From NCBI RefSeq assembly GCF_011039175.1, contig NZ_JAAKEN010000001.1:248001-312000 (forward strand): a stretch of 64,000 bases of DNA, in the 5' to 3' direction. Of this stretch, positions 53,326 through 62,497 are shown piece after piece. The notes below the pieces were generated by a model. That model was not told the origin of the DNA, made no database searches, and worked only from the letters and a program-made list of their open reading frames with translations. How positions within the stretch are numbered: position 1 is the stretch's first letter; the number at the start of each line of letters is the position of its first letter. The position numbers and the translations under genes were made by a program. The stretch is from Slackia sp. ZJ119 (GTDB taxonomy: Bacteria; Actinomycetota; Coriobacteriia; Coriobacteriales; Eggerthellaceae).

Positions 53326-55137
53326 ATGACCAAGCAATTGATACGCAAAGGCCTGTCGGTCGCTTTGGCCGGCATGCTCGGCGCCGGGGCGCTGGGCGCG
53401 TCGTCGGTTCTGGCGCTTTCGGGTGAAACGGTCGACGCCGCCTATGCGGCGCCAGCGAAAGCCGGCACGTGGAAGCAGTCGAAGGGCGCGTGGTGGTACG
53501 CGTATGCACGGGGCGGCTATGCCGTGGGCTGGGAAAAGATCGGCGGTGCCTGGTATTGGTTCGATTCGGCCGGCTGGATGAAGACGGGGTGGAACAAGAT
53601 CGACAAGACCTGGTATTTCCACGACGGCTCGGGCGCCATGAAGACCGGTTGGCAGAAGGTCTCGGGGAAGTGGTATTGGTTCGGTCCGTCCGGCGCCATG
53701 AAGACGGGGTGGAACAAGATCGGCAAGACATGGTACTACCATGACGGCTCAGGTGCCATGAAGACCGGCTGGCAGAAGATTTCCGGGACGTGGTACCACT
53801 TTGATGCCGCTGGAGCCATGTCGGCGAATGCGTGGGTCGGCGACTATTATCTGACGGCGTCAGGGGCCATGGCTACGAACGCCTGGATTGGCAAGTACTA
53901 TGTCGGGCCTGATGGGAAGTGGATTCCCGGGTACAGAAACCCGCAGCCGGCACCTGCGCCAAAGCCTCGGCCCGAGCAATCGGGCGCTGTGCCCGAAAAG
54001 CCCGTCGCCGTCAAGGACTTCCAATATGAAGTGGCAAGCTCGTGGCAGGAAGATCGAGACACGCAGGTCAGCTATGGCAAAGGCGTCTACATTTGGGGGT
54101 ATTGCGGCACGGCGAAAGACGTTGTGATACCTGATTCCATCGACGGCGTGCCGGTCGTTGCGGTGCTGCTGGGCCAGAGTCGCGCCGGTTACCTGGGCAT
54201 TCGATCGGTCGATGCCTCGCAGTGCTCGTCTTTGGGCGCCCTTGACGTTTCTTTGCAGGACTTGGTGTCGGTAAAGCTTCCCCGCGCAAAGACGATGAAG
54301 TACCTGGACTGCGAATATTGCCAGGTCTCGTCGCTTGATGTGAGCTGCTATCCGAATTTGGAGAAATTGACGTGCAGCGACAATCCTCTGACGTCGCTCG
54401 ATGTGTCGCACAACCCCAAACTGGAAGTGCTGTGGGCGGACAATACGAAGATCGCGTCGCTCGACCTGTCGTCCAATCCGGCTTTGAAGGATGTGCGGCT
54501 GACGATTCCTGCCCTGGCGTCGCTCAAGCTGGGGTCGCACAAGCAGCTGGATTTCCTAGAATGCCCTGGCACGCACATTCGCACGCTCGACGCGTCGGGC
54601 TGCCCGGCGCTGGACTTTCTCGATTGCAGCGACAACTTCTCGCTGGCCAGCCTGAACGTTGCGGGGTGCTCGAAGCTTGACTATCTGGACGTTTCTGGTT
54701 CGGCCTTGAAGTCGCTCGACGTGTCGTCGTGCGCGAACCTGCAAACGCTTGAGTGTTCGGGAAACCAGCTTGCGCGTTTGAACCTGCCTGCGACCGAAGC
54801 TGTCCTCGACGGCCCTGGCACCCTTCGCAACGCACTCTCCATCGATTGCAGCTTCAATGATCTGACCACGCTCGACGTGAGCAAAACCCAGTCGTGCACG
54901 GCGTTGAACTGCAATGACAACAAGCTTGTGTCTTTGAACGTGGCCGACAATGTGGCGCTGCGATGCCTCGACTGCTCCAACAACGACCTGCCTGAACTGG
55001 TACTGACGAACGTTCCAAGCTTGGTTGAGGTCGACTGTTCGAATAATCGCCTCGCCAACGCGCAACAGCTGGAAGACGAGTTCTTTGAAACGCGCCCGTT
55101 CTGGATCTCAGGGGTGTTCCATCCTCAGAAAAGCTAG
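53326..55137 (+). CDS. Secreted cell-wall-binding leucine-rich-repeat protein
   Basis: This encodes 603 residues. ATG 53326 follows AAAGGGATG; the open frame upstream lies in the leader. A signal peptide (TKQLIRKGLSVALAGMLGAG, cleaving after an AYAA site near residue 45) is followed by six to seven cell-wall-binding repeats of the form GWxKxxGxWYWFDxxGxMKT (residues about 48-205). A Pro-rich spacer comes next, then a leucine-rich-repeat domain (about 290-590) with units such as LDCSDNPLTSLDVS in which Cys and Asn positions recur. It probably sits on the cell surface and binds protein or glycan; the ligand is unknown. Composition is like the chromosome, unlike most of the giant surface protein. 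Confidence 0.9.
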   Translation: MTKQLIRKGLSVALAGMLGAGALGASSVLALSGETVDAAYAAPAKAGTWKQSKGAWWYAYARGGYAVGWEKIGGAWYWFDSAGWMKTGWNKIDKTWYFHDGSGAMKTGWQKVSGKWYWFGPSGAMKTGWNKIGKTWYYHDGSGAMKTGWQKISGTWYHFDAAGAMSANAWVGDYYLTASGAMATNAWIGKYYVGPDGKWIPGYRNPQPAPAPKPRPEQSGAVPEKPVAVKDFQYEVASSWQEDRDTQVSYGKGVYIWGYCGTAKDVVIPDSIDGVPVVAVLLGQSRAGYLGIRSVDASQCSSLGALDVSLQDLVSVKLPRAKTMKYLDCEYCQVSSLDVSCYPNLEKLTCSDNPLTSLDVSHNPKLEVLWADNTKIASLDLSSNPALKDVRLTIPALASLKLGSHKQLDFLECPGTHIRTLDASGCPALDFLDCSDNFSLASLNVAGCSKLDYLDVSGSALKSLDVSSCANLQTLECSGNQLARLNLPATEAVLDGPGTLRNALSIDCSFNDLTTLDVSKTQSCTALNCNDNKLVSLNVADNVALRCLDCSNNDLPELVLTNVPSLVEVDCSNNRLANAQQLEDEFFETRPFWISGVFHPQKS

Positions 55138-55287
55138 CGCGTCGAGAGACTTGTAATGCCAGGTCATAAGAGCGTGTTCTCTGAATAGAAGACAAATGGC
55201 TGTCAATTTGCGCAGGATGCTTTGCCGATGTTCGATAAAGCATCCTGTTTTTTCGAAATTCACAAACAAACGTTCTTTTGTATGTGC

Positions 55288-55293
55288 TATACT
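55288..55293 (+). promoter_or_regulatory. -10-like element of the small orphan gene
   Basis: TATACT within GTGCTATACTG lies 145 bases before ATG 55438; no clear -35 was seen. The rest of 55138-55437 holds no gene I can support. Confidence 0.4.
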
Positions 55294-55437
55294 GTTTCCC
55301 ATCACAGCAGAGCCGTTGTAAGCGCTCCCCCTTGGGGCAGCCCATAGACGACACCGGTGTTCCACGGCGTCCGCACCACGCTTGCAGATCTGGGAAAGAT
55401 CCTCTCACGTCTTTGGAACACGCTACGAGGTGATCTT

Positions 55438-55710
55438 ATGTACGTTCCGCTTATCGAACGCTGTCAAATTCCCCAGGCTGTCGTGTTGCTGCAGGTCACG
55501 CCGTTGTGCCAGTTGCCGCCCGAATCGGCCGCGCTGCTCGAGGCCTTGTCGGAGGACTGCCTGTCGACGGAAGACGCGCTGCTCAGCTTATACGAAGGAA
55601 ACGCCGCCTCGGGTCTTGCGTTCGTCGATTGCATGCAGGCGACGGAGCTGTTGCACGCGCTCATGTCCATGCAGGAAGGCTATGTTGTGGAATGTCGGCC
55701 TGATCCCTGA
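55438..55710 (+). CDS. Small hypothetical protein
   Basis: This encodes 90 residues from ATG 55438, which follows GAGGTGATCTT; a longer frame from 55357 lacks a good ribosome site. The product is soluble and mostly helical, with four Cys residues and an acidic middle (LLEALSEDCLSTEDALLSLY). I do not recognise a family. It stands alone, followed by a GC-rich hairpin and a convergent FKBP gene. Ribosome site and codon use support a real gene. Confidence 0.6.
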   Translation: MYVPLIERCQIPQAVVLLQVTPLCQLPPESAALLEALSEDCLSTEDALLSLYEGNAASGLAFVDCMQATELLHALMSMQEGYVVECRPDP

Positions 55711-55819
55711 TGCCCGATGTCGCAAGTGGCATGTTTCTGCACGGCCTTTGCCTCGAGCCGCCGGGCTTATGTGCTTGGCAGGCAGTTTGCGCCGTCGCAT
55801 CGCGTCGGTCGAACAAGTG

Positions 55820-55852
55820 CCCCGCGCATCCGGGCGTATCGGATGCGCGGGG
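55820..55852. terminator. Perfect 13-bp hairpin between convergent genes
   Basis: CCCCGCGCATCCG and CGGATGCGCGGGG flank a 7-base loop. No T run follows on either strand, so its role as terminator is likely but not certain. Confidence 0.6.
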
Positions 55853-55941
55853 CCAGGACCGGCGTCGCCCCGTCTGCTCGGGGCAAGCGGTTTTAATCAG
55901 TGCTTCTTCGGAACCTTGACAATCGAATACAAGACGAATCG

Positions 55942-56367
55942 CTATTCGGCCTCGACCAGGGTGATTTCAAAAGTGAGGTCTTTGCCGGCCAGTTCGTGGT
56001 TCATGTCCAGCACCACCGCATCGTCGGCGACTTCGCGCACTATCACGGGGAAGGGCTGCCCGCCCGGTCCCATCATGTACACGGTCTGGCCTACAGGAAG
56101 TTGGCTGGCGTTGGGAATCTGGTTTGCCGGCACGCGCTGCACCAGCTCTTCGTCGTATTCGCCATAGGCTTCTGCGGCGGGGATGCGCACGGTCTTCGTT
56201 TCGCCGATCGCCAGGTCTTTCACGGCGGCGTCAAAGCCGGGGATCATCTGTCCGGCCATGCACGTGAATTCGATGGGCTCGCCGCGGTCCAGGGAAGAAT
56301 CGAATGCGGTTCCGTCGTCCAAGGTGCCCGTGTAGTGGACTTTTACCCTCTTGCCTTCGTTGCTCAT
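55942..56367 (-). CDS. FKBP-type peptidyl-prolyl cis-trans isomerase (SlyD-like)
   Basis: This encodes 141 residues. It catalyses proline isomerisation and assists folding. The FKBP part (VKVHYTGTLDDGTAFDSS, then AAEAYGEYDEELVQRVP) is split by an inserted IF-type domain (residues about 75-125, with GPGGQPFPV and DMNHELAGKDLTFEI), as in SlyD. The metal-binding His-rich tail of E. coli SlyD is missing. ATG 56367 is preceded by a GAGCTC-like stretch. Cytoplasmic, as no signal peptide is present. Confidence 0.93.
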   Translation of the reverse strand: MSNEGKRVKVHYTGTLDDGTAFDSSLDRGEPIEFTCMAGQMIPGFDAAVKDLAIGETKTVRIPAAEAYGEYDEELVQRVPANQIPNASQLPVGQTVYMMGPGGQPFPVIVREVADDAVVLDMNHELAGKDLTFEITLVEAE

Positions 56368-56414
56368 GACAGAGCTCCTACTCTTTGGGGATGAGTGTCC
56401 GCCTCATAGTAGCG

Positions 56415-56439
56415 AAAGAGCCCAAGCGTTTTGGGCTCT
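56415..56439 (-). terminator. Terminator of the glutamate-cysteine-ligase-family gene
   Basis: AAGAGCCCAA and TTGGGCTCTT form a perfect 10-bp stem with a 5-base loop, about 50 bases after the minus-strand stop. Confidence 0.7.
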
Positions 56440-56489
56440 TCATCAAAAGTTCGACCAAGTTGTTGCTGCGGCGCCTGGCCGAAACGGTC

Positions 56490-57842
56490 CTAGTCGGTGC
56501 TTACCGAGGCTTCTGCCTCTTCGGCGTCGAGGCATGCTTCATCAGCCAGCGTCACGCGCCGTTCGACCAGCGAGGCAAGCGGCTTGAGGTAGGCCTGCTC
56601 TTCGGCGTCCAGGGCGTCGTGCGCCAACTCGACAAGGGTTTGGGCGAGGGCGCCGGCGTCCATGCCGTACACGGTTGCGCGGTAGCCGTCTTTCATGAGG
56701 GCGTTTTGGGCCGGCTCGTAGTCTGCGTCGCGCACGCCTAAGAACAGCTCGTCCAAGGCGCTCAGGCTTTCTTCGCTGTAGAACAGCCCCTTGATCAGGG
56801 CGCCGTAGGCGATCGCGTAGGGCAGGGGCATGGAATCGGCGGGCCGTATCTCGACGAACGTTTTCAGGCGCACGTCGGGAAACGTCATCGAGATGGCATG
56901 TTCCACTTCCGCGACGCTCATGGTGCGGTTGGCGTAGATCTCGCCAAAGGGCCGCTCGTCGTAGCGCCAGTCGTTTTGCTGGCACGGCACCAAAATGGCC
57001 GGCACGTCCAAGACGGCCGCGGCGTAGTCGCGCAGGGTGAAGTCCGGGTTCAGGGCACCCGGCACCAGGCCGCAGCGGTCGGGATCTACGTGCTGCCACA
57101 TGCTCATGCGCATGCAGGGGTGCGTGCGCGGCTCGCTTTCGTAAAAGGGCGTGTTGTCGCACATAAGCGCCAACACCGGCGCCATGCAAAACGCCAAGCG
57201 GTATTTGCGCAGGCAGTCCGCAACTGAAGTGTAGTCAATGGAGATCTGCGTCGAGGCGCTGCCGCGCATCATGCACGGGCCGGCGGTGTCCCGCTCGCTC
57301 AAATACACGTTCATGAATTGGTAGCGGCGTTTTGGAATGAGCTTCAAGTCGCGGGCTTTCGCCGTGGGGTGGTAGCCGAGGGTCACCAGCTTTTCGTTGT
57401 GCGGATCAAGCAGCCGCTTCGTTTCGGCCTCAAATGCCGAGAACGTCTCGTAAGCGTCCTTCAGCCGCCGGAAGGGACCGGCGGAAAGCTCTACCTGGGC
57501 GGCAGGCTCGATGGTGACGGCTTCGTTTGGCCGCGCCACGCCCAGCAGATCGCCATGGTCGTCGTACGTGGTGCGAGGATAGCGCGGCGCAAGCGCCTTC
57601 AACAGCCACGCCACGCCGAACGGGTCGGCGTAGGACACCGGCTGCATGTCGGCGTGCACGGGTATGCGTTCAAGCTCAATGCCAAGCTTTCGGTGGCTTT
57701 CGCCCGGCTTGATGCCGGACTCCACATAGGCTACGATTGCTTCGATGTTGCTTTCGCGGGCAGGCTGGCGCACAGACGCTTCTGCTGCCGGCTGGGCGGA
57801 AGACGCCGGCTGGGGCTGTGCGGTCGAGGCTGTTTTATTCAT
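56490..57842 (-). CDS. Glutamate-cysteine ligase family 2 protein
   Basis: This encodes 450 residues. ATG 57842 follows AAGGAG; the frame upstream crosses the divergent promoter and is not used. About 30 Gln/Pro/Ala-rich residues precede a GCS2-type domain: GIELERIPVHADM, DDHGDLLGV, TIEPAAQVELSAGP, a YHPTAKARDLKLIPKRRYQF region and RGSASTQISIDYTS. This family ligates glutamate to cysteine for glutathione, and as EgtA for ergothioneine. No gshB-like or egt genes are adjacent, so the final product is unknown. Confidence 0.9.
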   Translation of the reverse strand: MNKTASTAQPQPASSAQPAAEASVRQPARESNIEAIVAYVESGIKPGESHRKLGIELERIPVHADMQPVSYADPFGVAWLLKALAPRYPRTTYDDHGDLLGVARPNEAVTIEPAAQVELSAGPFRRLKDAYETFSAFEAETKRLLDPHNEKLVTLGYHPTAKARDLKLIPKRRYQFMNVYLSERDTAGPCMMRGSASTQISIDYTSVADCLRKYRLAFCMAPVLALMCDNTPFYESEPRTHPCMRMSMWQHVDPDRCGLVPGALNPDFTLRDYAAAVLDVPAILVPCQQNDWRYDERPFGEIYANRTMSVAEVEHAISMTFPDVRLKTFVEIRPADSMPLPYAIAYGALIKGLFYSEESLSALDELFLGVRDADYEPAQNALMKDGYRATVYGMDAGALAQTLVELAHDALDAEEQAYLKPLASLVERRVTLADEACLDAEEAEASVSTD

Positions 57843-57969
57843 GTAACGCGCTCCTTGGAATTGTGAGGTCGCTACAATCGTACCGCATTGTGCAAGGTGC
57901 GCCGCAAGCGTCGGCGGCCTTGTGACTGATTTGATGACGGTTGGAGAAGCGGACAGGGTTTGACGCTGC

Positions 57970-59814
57970 ATGGATAGGCGCATTGCAAAACGCACGGCAA
58001 TACTGCTGCTGCTCGATATCGGGGCCACGTATCTGGCCTATTGGCTGGCGTCGCTTTTGACCGACGTCATAGAAGAGGTTTTCATCAACAACGAAATCTA
58101 TTTCGTGCTGGGCATTCTGGCGTTCATCAATGTGGTGGGACTGGCTCTCATGCGCATGTATACGAACTTGTGGGAATATGCCGGAGTGGACGAGGCCATA
58201 CAGATCTGCCTTTCCGTCATACTGTCCACCCTGGCCGGAGCCGTGTTTTTATGGATCATCGAGGTTCGTCTGCCCATTCGGGTGTATTTCGTAGCCACGT
58301 TCATCCTCATTTTCCTCGTCGGCGGCACGCGGTTGGTGTTTCGGCTCGTGCGCCAGAAAGGCTACGCGTTTCGCCGCGACGATGCGGCTTTGGTGCGCCC
58401 TCGCACGTTGGTGGTGGGTGCGGGGGAAACCGGCTCTCTTGCCATAGCTCGCATGGCTTCGCGCGATCCCCTCATGCCGGGCCTGCCGGTCGTCGCAACC
58501 GATGACAACCCTTCCAAGCGCGGGTCTCGCATCCACGGCGTGAAGGTGGCCGGCACCACAGAAGACATCGCCGATCTGGTCGACCGCTACGACGTCGAGC
58601 AGATCGTCGTCGCCATTCCCTCGTCGACGCCCGATGAGCGCAAGCGCATCTACGCCGAATGCACCAAGACCGAATGCAAGCTGCGCACCCTTCCCAACGT
58701 GCGGGAATTGTCCCTTGACGAAATCGGCGACGTCAGCCTGCGCGACGTCGACGTGGCCGACCTGTTGGGGCGCGAAGAAATCCTGCTGAACACGCGAGCC
58801 GTGTCGGGCTACATCGCCGGCGAGACCATTCTGGTGACGGGCGGCGGCGGCTCCATCGGTTCGGAGCTGTGCCGGCAGCTGTGCTGTGTGGCTCCTACCC
58901 GCATCGTGATATTCGACATTTACGAAAACGACGCCTACATGCTGCGCAACGAGCTGTTGGGCCGCTACGACGACATTGACGTGGTCATCGAGATCGGCAG
59001 CATTTGCGACGAGGCCCGCATTCGAGAAGTGTTTGAGAAGTACCGTCCAAGCGCCGTGTTCCATGCGGCGGCCCACAAGCACGTGCCGCTGATGGAGGCG
59101 TGCCCGCGAGAGGCGTTGCGAAACAACGTGTTCGGCACGCTGAACACGGTGCGTGCCGCCAACGAGTTCGATGTCGACCGATTCATCTTCATTTCCACCG
59201 ACAAGGCCGTCAATCCCACGAGCGTCATGGGCGCGACCAAGCGCATGGGGGAGATGATCGTGCAGTTTTACGCCCGAACGTCGAAGACCATTTTCACGGC
59301 GGTGCGCTTCGGCAACGTGTTGGGGTCGAACGGCAGCGTCATCCCGCTGTTCCAGCGCCAGATCGCGGCAGGCGGCCCGGTCACCGTCACGCATCCCGAC
59401 ATCGAGCGCTTCTTCATGACCATTCCCGAAGCGTCTCGGCTTGTCATCCAGGCGGGCGGCATGGCCAAAGGCGGGGAAATCTTCATCCTCGACATGGGAG
59501 AGCCGGTAAAGATCGTGGATCTGGCCCGCGGGCTCATCCATCTGCAGGGGCTGACTCCCGACGTCGACGTCGCCATCACGTTCACCGGCTTGCGCGAAGG
59601 CGAGAAGATGTATGAAGAGCTGCTCATGGACGAAGAAGCGACGCTTCCGACCAACAACAGCTCCATCATGATCTCCACGGGCCAAGAAATCAGCTACGAG
59701 GTCGTGGCGGCCAAGATCGAAGACTTGCACCAGGCGCTTGACGCCACCGACGAAGAGGCCATCGCCATTCTCGAGCAAGCCGTGCCCACGTATCGGCACA
59801 CGCCGAACAAGTAG
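57970..59814 (+). CDS. CapD/FlaA1-type nucleotide-sugar 4,6-dehydratase, membrane-anchored
   Basis: This encodes 614 residues. Four N-terminal membrane helices (residues about 10-130) and a CoA-binding-like Rossmann domain (LVVGAGETGSLA) precede the extended SDR catalytic domain: TGGGGSIGSELCRQL nucleotide loop, FHAAAHKHVPLME and STDKAVNPTSVMGATKRMGE, with Met in place of the usual catalytic Tyr, as in WbpM/FlaA1-type UDP-GlcNAc dehydratases. It likely makes a UDP-4-keto-6-deoxy sugar for surface polysaccharide or protein glycosylation. It is divergent from the glutamate-cysteine-ligase-family gene and appears monocistronic. Confidence 0.93.
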   Translation: MDRRIAKRTAILLLLDIGATYLAYWLASLLTDVIEEVFINNEIYFVLGILAFINVVGLALMRMYTNLWEYAGVDEAIQICLSVILSTLAGAVFLWIIEVRLPIRVYFVATFILIFLVGGTRLVFRLVRQKGYAFRRDDAALVRPRTLVVGAGETGSLAIARMASRDPLMPGLPVVATDDNPSKRGSRIHGVKVAGTTEDIADLVDRYDVEQIVVAIPSSTPDERKRIYAECTKTECKLRTLPNVRELSLDEIGDVSLRDVDVADLLGREEILLNTRAVSGYIAGETILVTGGGGSIGSELCRQLCCVAPTRIVIFDIYENDAYMLRNELLGRYDDIDVVIEIGSICDEARIREVFEKYRPSAVFHAAAHKHVPLMEACPREALRNNVFGTLNTVRAANEFDVDRFIFISTDKAVNPTSVMGATKRMGEMIVQFYARTSKTIFTAVRFGNVLGSNGSVIPLFQRQIAAGGPVTVTHPDIERFFMTIPEASRLVIQAGGMAKGGEIFILDMGEPVKIVDLARGLIHLQGLTPDVDVAITFTGLREGEKMYEELLMDEEATLPTNNSSIMISTGQEISYEVVAAKIEDLHQALDATDEEAIAILEQAVPTYRHTPNK

Positions 59815-59908
59815 CTTTTGACGGCAGCCCATCGTGCCCTGCGGGGGCGTGCTGGGGCTCCTGGTTTTTTCTTGAAGGTAAAACTTTTCGGTCATTCGCC
59901 ACTTTTGC

Positions 59909-59936
59909 TTGTAAACTCACCATTCTTTTCTACAAT
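59909..59936 (+). promoter_or_regulatory. Probable arg operon promoter
   Basis: TTGTAA (59909-59914) and TACAAT (59931-59936) are separated by 16 bases, about 97 bases before the argC ATG. Confidence 0.6.
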
Positions 59937-59965
59937 GGAGGCAAGGCTTTTCGCCGTCGAAATTT

Positions 59966-59983
59966 CTTGTGCAGTTGCACAAG
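59966..59983 (+). promoter_or_regulatory. Palindromic operator candidate in the argC leader
   Basis: CTTGTGCA and TGCACAAG flank a 2-base centre: a perfect 18-base palindrome about 30 bases past the -10. ArgR boxes are near-palindromes of about 18 bases with TGCA-like cores, so ArgR binding is plausible but unproven. Confidence 0.55.
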
Positions 59984-60032
59984 ATGAGTTTCTCCGACGT
60001 GATTGGGGCGTCTTGGAGGGGAAGGGGAACCT

Positions 60033-61100
60033 ATGGCAATCAAGACGGCCGTGGTAGGTGCCGCAGGGTTTGCAGGCGTCGAGCTCATTCGGGTGCTGTT
60101 GCGCCATCCTCACTTTGAACTGGTCGTGGCAACGTCCAACGAACTGGCCGAAACGCCCATCGCGCAGGAATATCCGTGCTTCGTCGGCGCGACCGACTTG
60201 GCCTTCTCCGCTCACGACGATCCGGCGCTGGCAGCATGCGACTTGGTGTTTCTGGCCGTGCCCCATACGGCGGCGCTTGCCATGGCGCCGGCGCATGTGA
60301 AGCGCGGCGCGGTCGTCGTCGATCTGTCGGCCGACTTCCGCCTGGAAGACCCGGCTGTGTACGAGCAGTGGTACAACACGCCTCACACCGAGTTGGAGCT
60401 TTTGGCAAAACGGGCCTTTGGTCTGCCAGAACTCTTTCGCGATGACCTTGTGCGCGTGCAGGGCGAGCATGCGGCGGGCCAGGGGGTGCTCGTGGGGTGC
60501 GCCGGCTGCTATCCTACGGCGACGTCGCTTGCCGGGGCTCCGGCCATGCGCCTGGGCCTTGCAAGCCCCGAGGGCGCCATCGTCGTCGACGCCATCTCTG
60601 GCGTGACGGGCGCCGGCAAGAAGTGTTCGCCGCGCACGCATTACTGTTTCGGCAACGAAAACGTTGAAGCCTACGGGGTTGCGACGCATCGGCATACGCC
60701 TGAAATCGAACAAATTTTGGGCGTCAAAGGCAGGGTTGTTTTCACGCCGCATCTTGCTCCGACCAATCGCGGCATCCTTTCTACGGTGAACATTCCGCTG
60801 GCAAGCGGCATCGAGCCTGATACAGCGGCCATCCGTGCACAATACGAAGAGTTCTATAGGGACGATTATTTTGTGCACGTGCTCAACGAAAGGGTTCAGC
60901 CGCGCACATCTTCCGTGGCTGCGACCAACCATGCGCACCTGGGCATCGCTGTGAACGAAGCCGCTCGCACGCTCATTGTCACCAGTGCCATCGACAACCT
61001 TGGCAAGGGTGCGGCCAGCCAGGCGGTGCAGTGCGCCAACATCGTGTTCGGCTTCGCCGAATCGGCGGGGCTGGACTATTTGGCCATCCCGGTCATATAA
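60033..61100 (+). CDS. argC: N-acetyl-gamma-glutamyl-phosphate reductase
   Basis: This encodes 355 residues. ATG 60033 follows GAAGGGGAA. It reduces N-acetylglutamyl phosphate to the semialdehyde with NADPH. The glycine-rich VVGAAGFAGVELIR, the catalytic Cys in VGCAGCYPTA and the HRHTPEIEQ substrate-binding stretch are present. First gene of an arg cluster in the order C-J-B-D, with 71 bases before argJ. Confidence 0.97.
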   Translation: MAIKTAVVGAAGFAGVELIRVLLRHPHFELVVATSNELAETPIAQEYPCFVGATDLAFSAHDDPALAACDLVFLAVPHTAALAMAPAHVKRGAVVVDLSADFRLEDPAVYEQWYNTPHTELELLAKRAFGLPELFRDDLVRVQGEHAAGQGVLVGCAGCYPTATSLAGAPAMRLGLASPEGAIVVDAISGVTGAGKKCSPRTHYCFGNENVEAYGVATHRHTPEIEQILGVKGRVVFTPHLAPTNRGILSTVNIPLASGIEPDTAAIRAQYEEFYRDDYFVHVLNERVQPRTSSVAATNHAHLGIAVNEAARTLIVTSAIDNLGKGAASQAVQCANIVFGFAESAGLDYLAIPVI

Positions 61101-61171
61101 GGCATCTCGCGACGCTTCGGTTCGCGGGCGGCGCATTCGGTATCGACCATTGCTGAAAGATTGGAGTGTTT

Positions 61172-62497
61172 ATGACAGGTACCTCATCAGCGGGCGTCGA
61201 AACAACAGGCGGATACATGCCGCTTCGAAGCGTTCGGGAAATTCCTGTGCGCGAAGGTCTGAGCATCATCGAGGGCGGTGGCGTGACCAGCGCCCAGGGC
61301 TTTCGCGCCGCAGGCGTGCATGCGGGGTTCCGGGCCAATCCCAATCGACTCGACATGGCTCTGGTCGTGGCCGACGAGCCGTGCGCCTGCGCGGCCGTGT
61401 TCACGAAAAACGTGTTCTGCTCGGCGCCGGTTTCGGTGTCGCGCAAGCATCTTGACGATGTCGGGTACGGCACGGCGCGCGCCGTGGTCGTGAATTCCGG
61501 CAACGCCAACGCCGCTACCGGTCAGCCGGGCCTTGAAGCCGCCGAGCATGCGGCGGCCATCGTCGGGGAGGCGGTCGGCTGTCCGCCCGGCGAGGTCATG
61601 GTCGCTTCGACCGGCGTCATCGGCCAGCTTTTGGACGTGGCGCCGTTCGAGGAAGGCGTGCCGGCCGCGCTTGCGCAGGCGTCCGCGCAAGCCGGGGCTT
61701 CGGCGGCGCAAGCCATCATGACCACCGACACGGTGCCCAAAGAGGCTGCGGTGTCCTTCGACGGAACGCCGCTGGGCTTTGAAGGCGTTACGTTCACGGT
61801 GGGCGGCATGGCGAAGGGCTCGGGCATGATCATGCCGAACATGGCCACGATGATCGCCGTTCTGACGACCGATGCGCCGGTGAAGACGCCCGATTTGCAC
61901 GCTGCTCTTGCGGCGGCGGCGAACCGCAGCTTCAACAAAGTGACCGTCGATTCCGACACGTCGACCAACGACTGCTGCTTTTTGCTTGCCAGTGGGGCTG
62001 CTGCGGCAGGCGGGGCGTCGTTCGAGTCGGGCGGCGAGGCCTTTGCCGCATTCGAGGCGGCGCTCGACGAAGTGTGCCAAACGCTCGCCCGCAAGATGGC
62101 GGCCGACGGAGAGGGCGCGTCGCGGCTGGTCACGGTCACGGTGACCGGTGCTGCCAGCGACGAGGACGCCGATGTGGCGGCGCGGGCCATCGCCAATTCG
62201 CCGCTCGTCAAAACGATGATCGCCGGCCATGACGCCAATTGGGGCCGTGTGGCCATGGCGATCGGCAAGTGCGGCGCGGCTTTCCGCCAGGAAGACGCCG
62301 CCATCGACCTTTTGGGCTTGCCGGTGTGCCGTGGCGGCTTGACGGTCCCCTTCGACGAGGACGAGGCGCTTCGCCGCTTCGAGGATCCCGAAATCGCCAT
62401 TGACGTCGACTTGGGCGCCGGCGATTGCGAAACCACCATATGGACCTGCGACTTCACGCACGACTACATCACGATCAACGGAGATTATCGATCATGA
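61172..62497 (+). CDS. argJ: Glutamate N-acetyltransferase / ornithine acetyltransferase
   Basis: This encodes 441 residues. It recycles the acetyl group from N-acetylornithine to glutamate; in the bifunctional form it also uses acetyl-CoA. The self-cleavage site is intact in MPNMATMIAV, where Thr226 becomes the nucleophile of the beta subunit. The N-terminal GVTSAQGFRAAGVHAG, NSGNANAATGQPG and C-terminal DANWGRVAMAIGK motifs are present. ATG 61172 follows GGAG; its stop overlaps the argB start (ATGA). Confidence 0.96.
   Translation: MTGTSSAGVETTGGYMPLRSVREIPVREGLSIIEGGGVTSAQGFRAAGVHAGFRANPNRLDMALVVADEPCACAAVFTKNVFCSAPVSVSRKHLDDVGYGTARAVVVNSGNANAATGQPGLEAAEHAAAIVGEAVGCPPGEVMVASTGVIGQLLDVAPFEEGVPAALAQASAQAGASAAQAIMTTDTVPKEAAVSFDGTPLGFEGVTFTVGGMAKGSGMIMPNMATMIAVLTTDAPVKTPDLHAALAAAANRSFNKVTVDSDTSTNDCCFLLASGAAAAGGASFESGGEAFAAFEAALDEVCQTLARKMAADGEGASRLVTVTVTGAASDEDADVAARAIANSPLVKTMIAGHDANWGRVAMAIGKCGAAFRQEDAAIDLLGLPVCRGGLTVPFDEDEALRRFEDPEIAIDVDLGAGDCETTIWTCDFTHDYITINGDYRS

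Noticed and set aside
57843-58028. Upstream extension of the glutamate-cysteine-ligase-family gene
   Set aside because: It would cover the divergent CapD promoter and start; ATG 57842 has an AAGGAG site.
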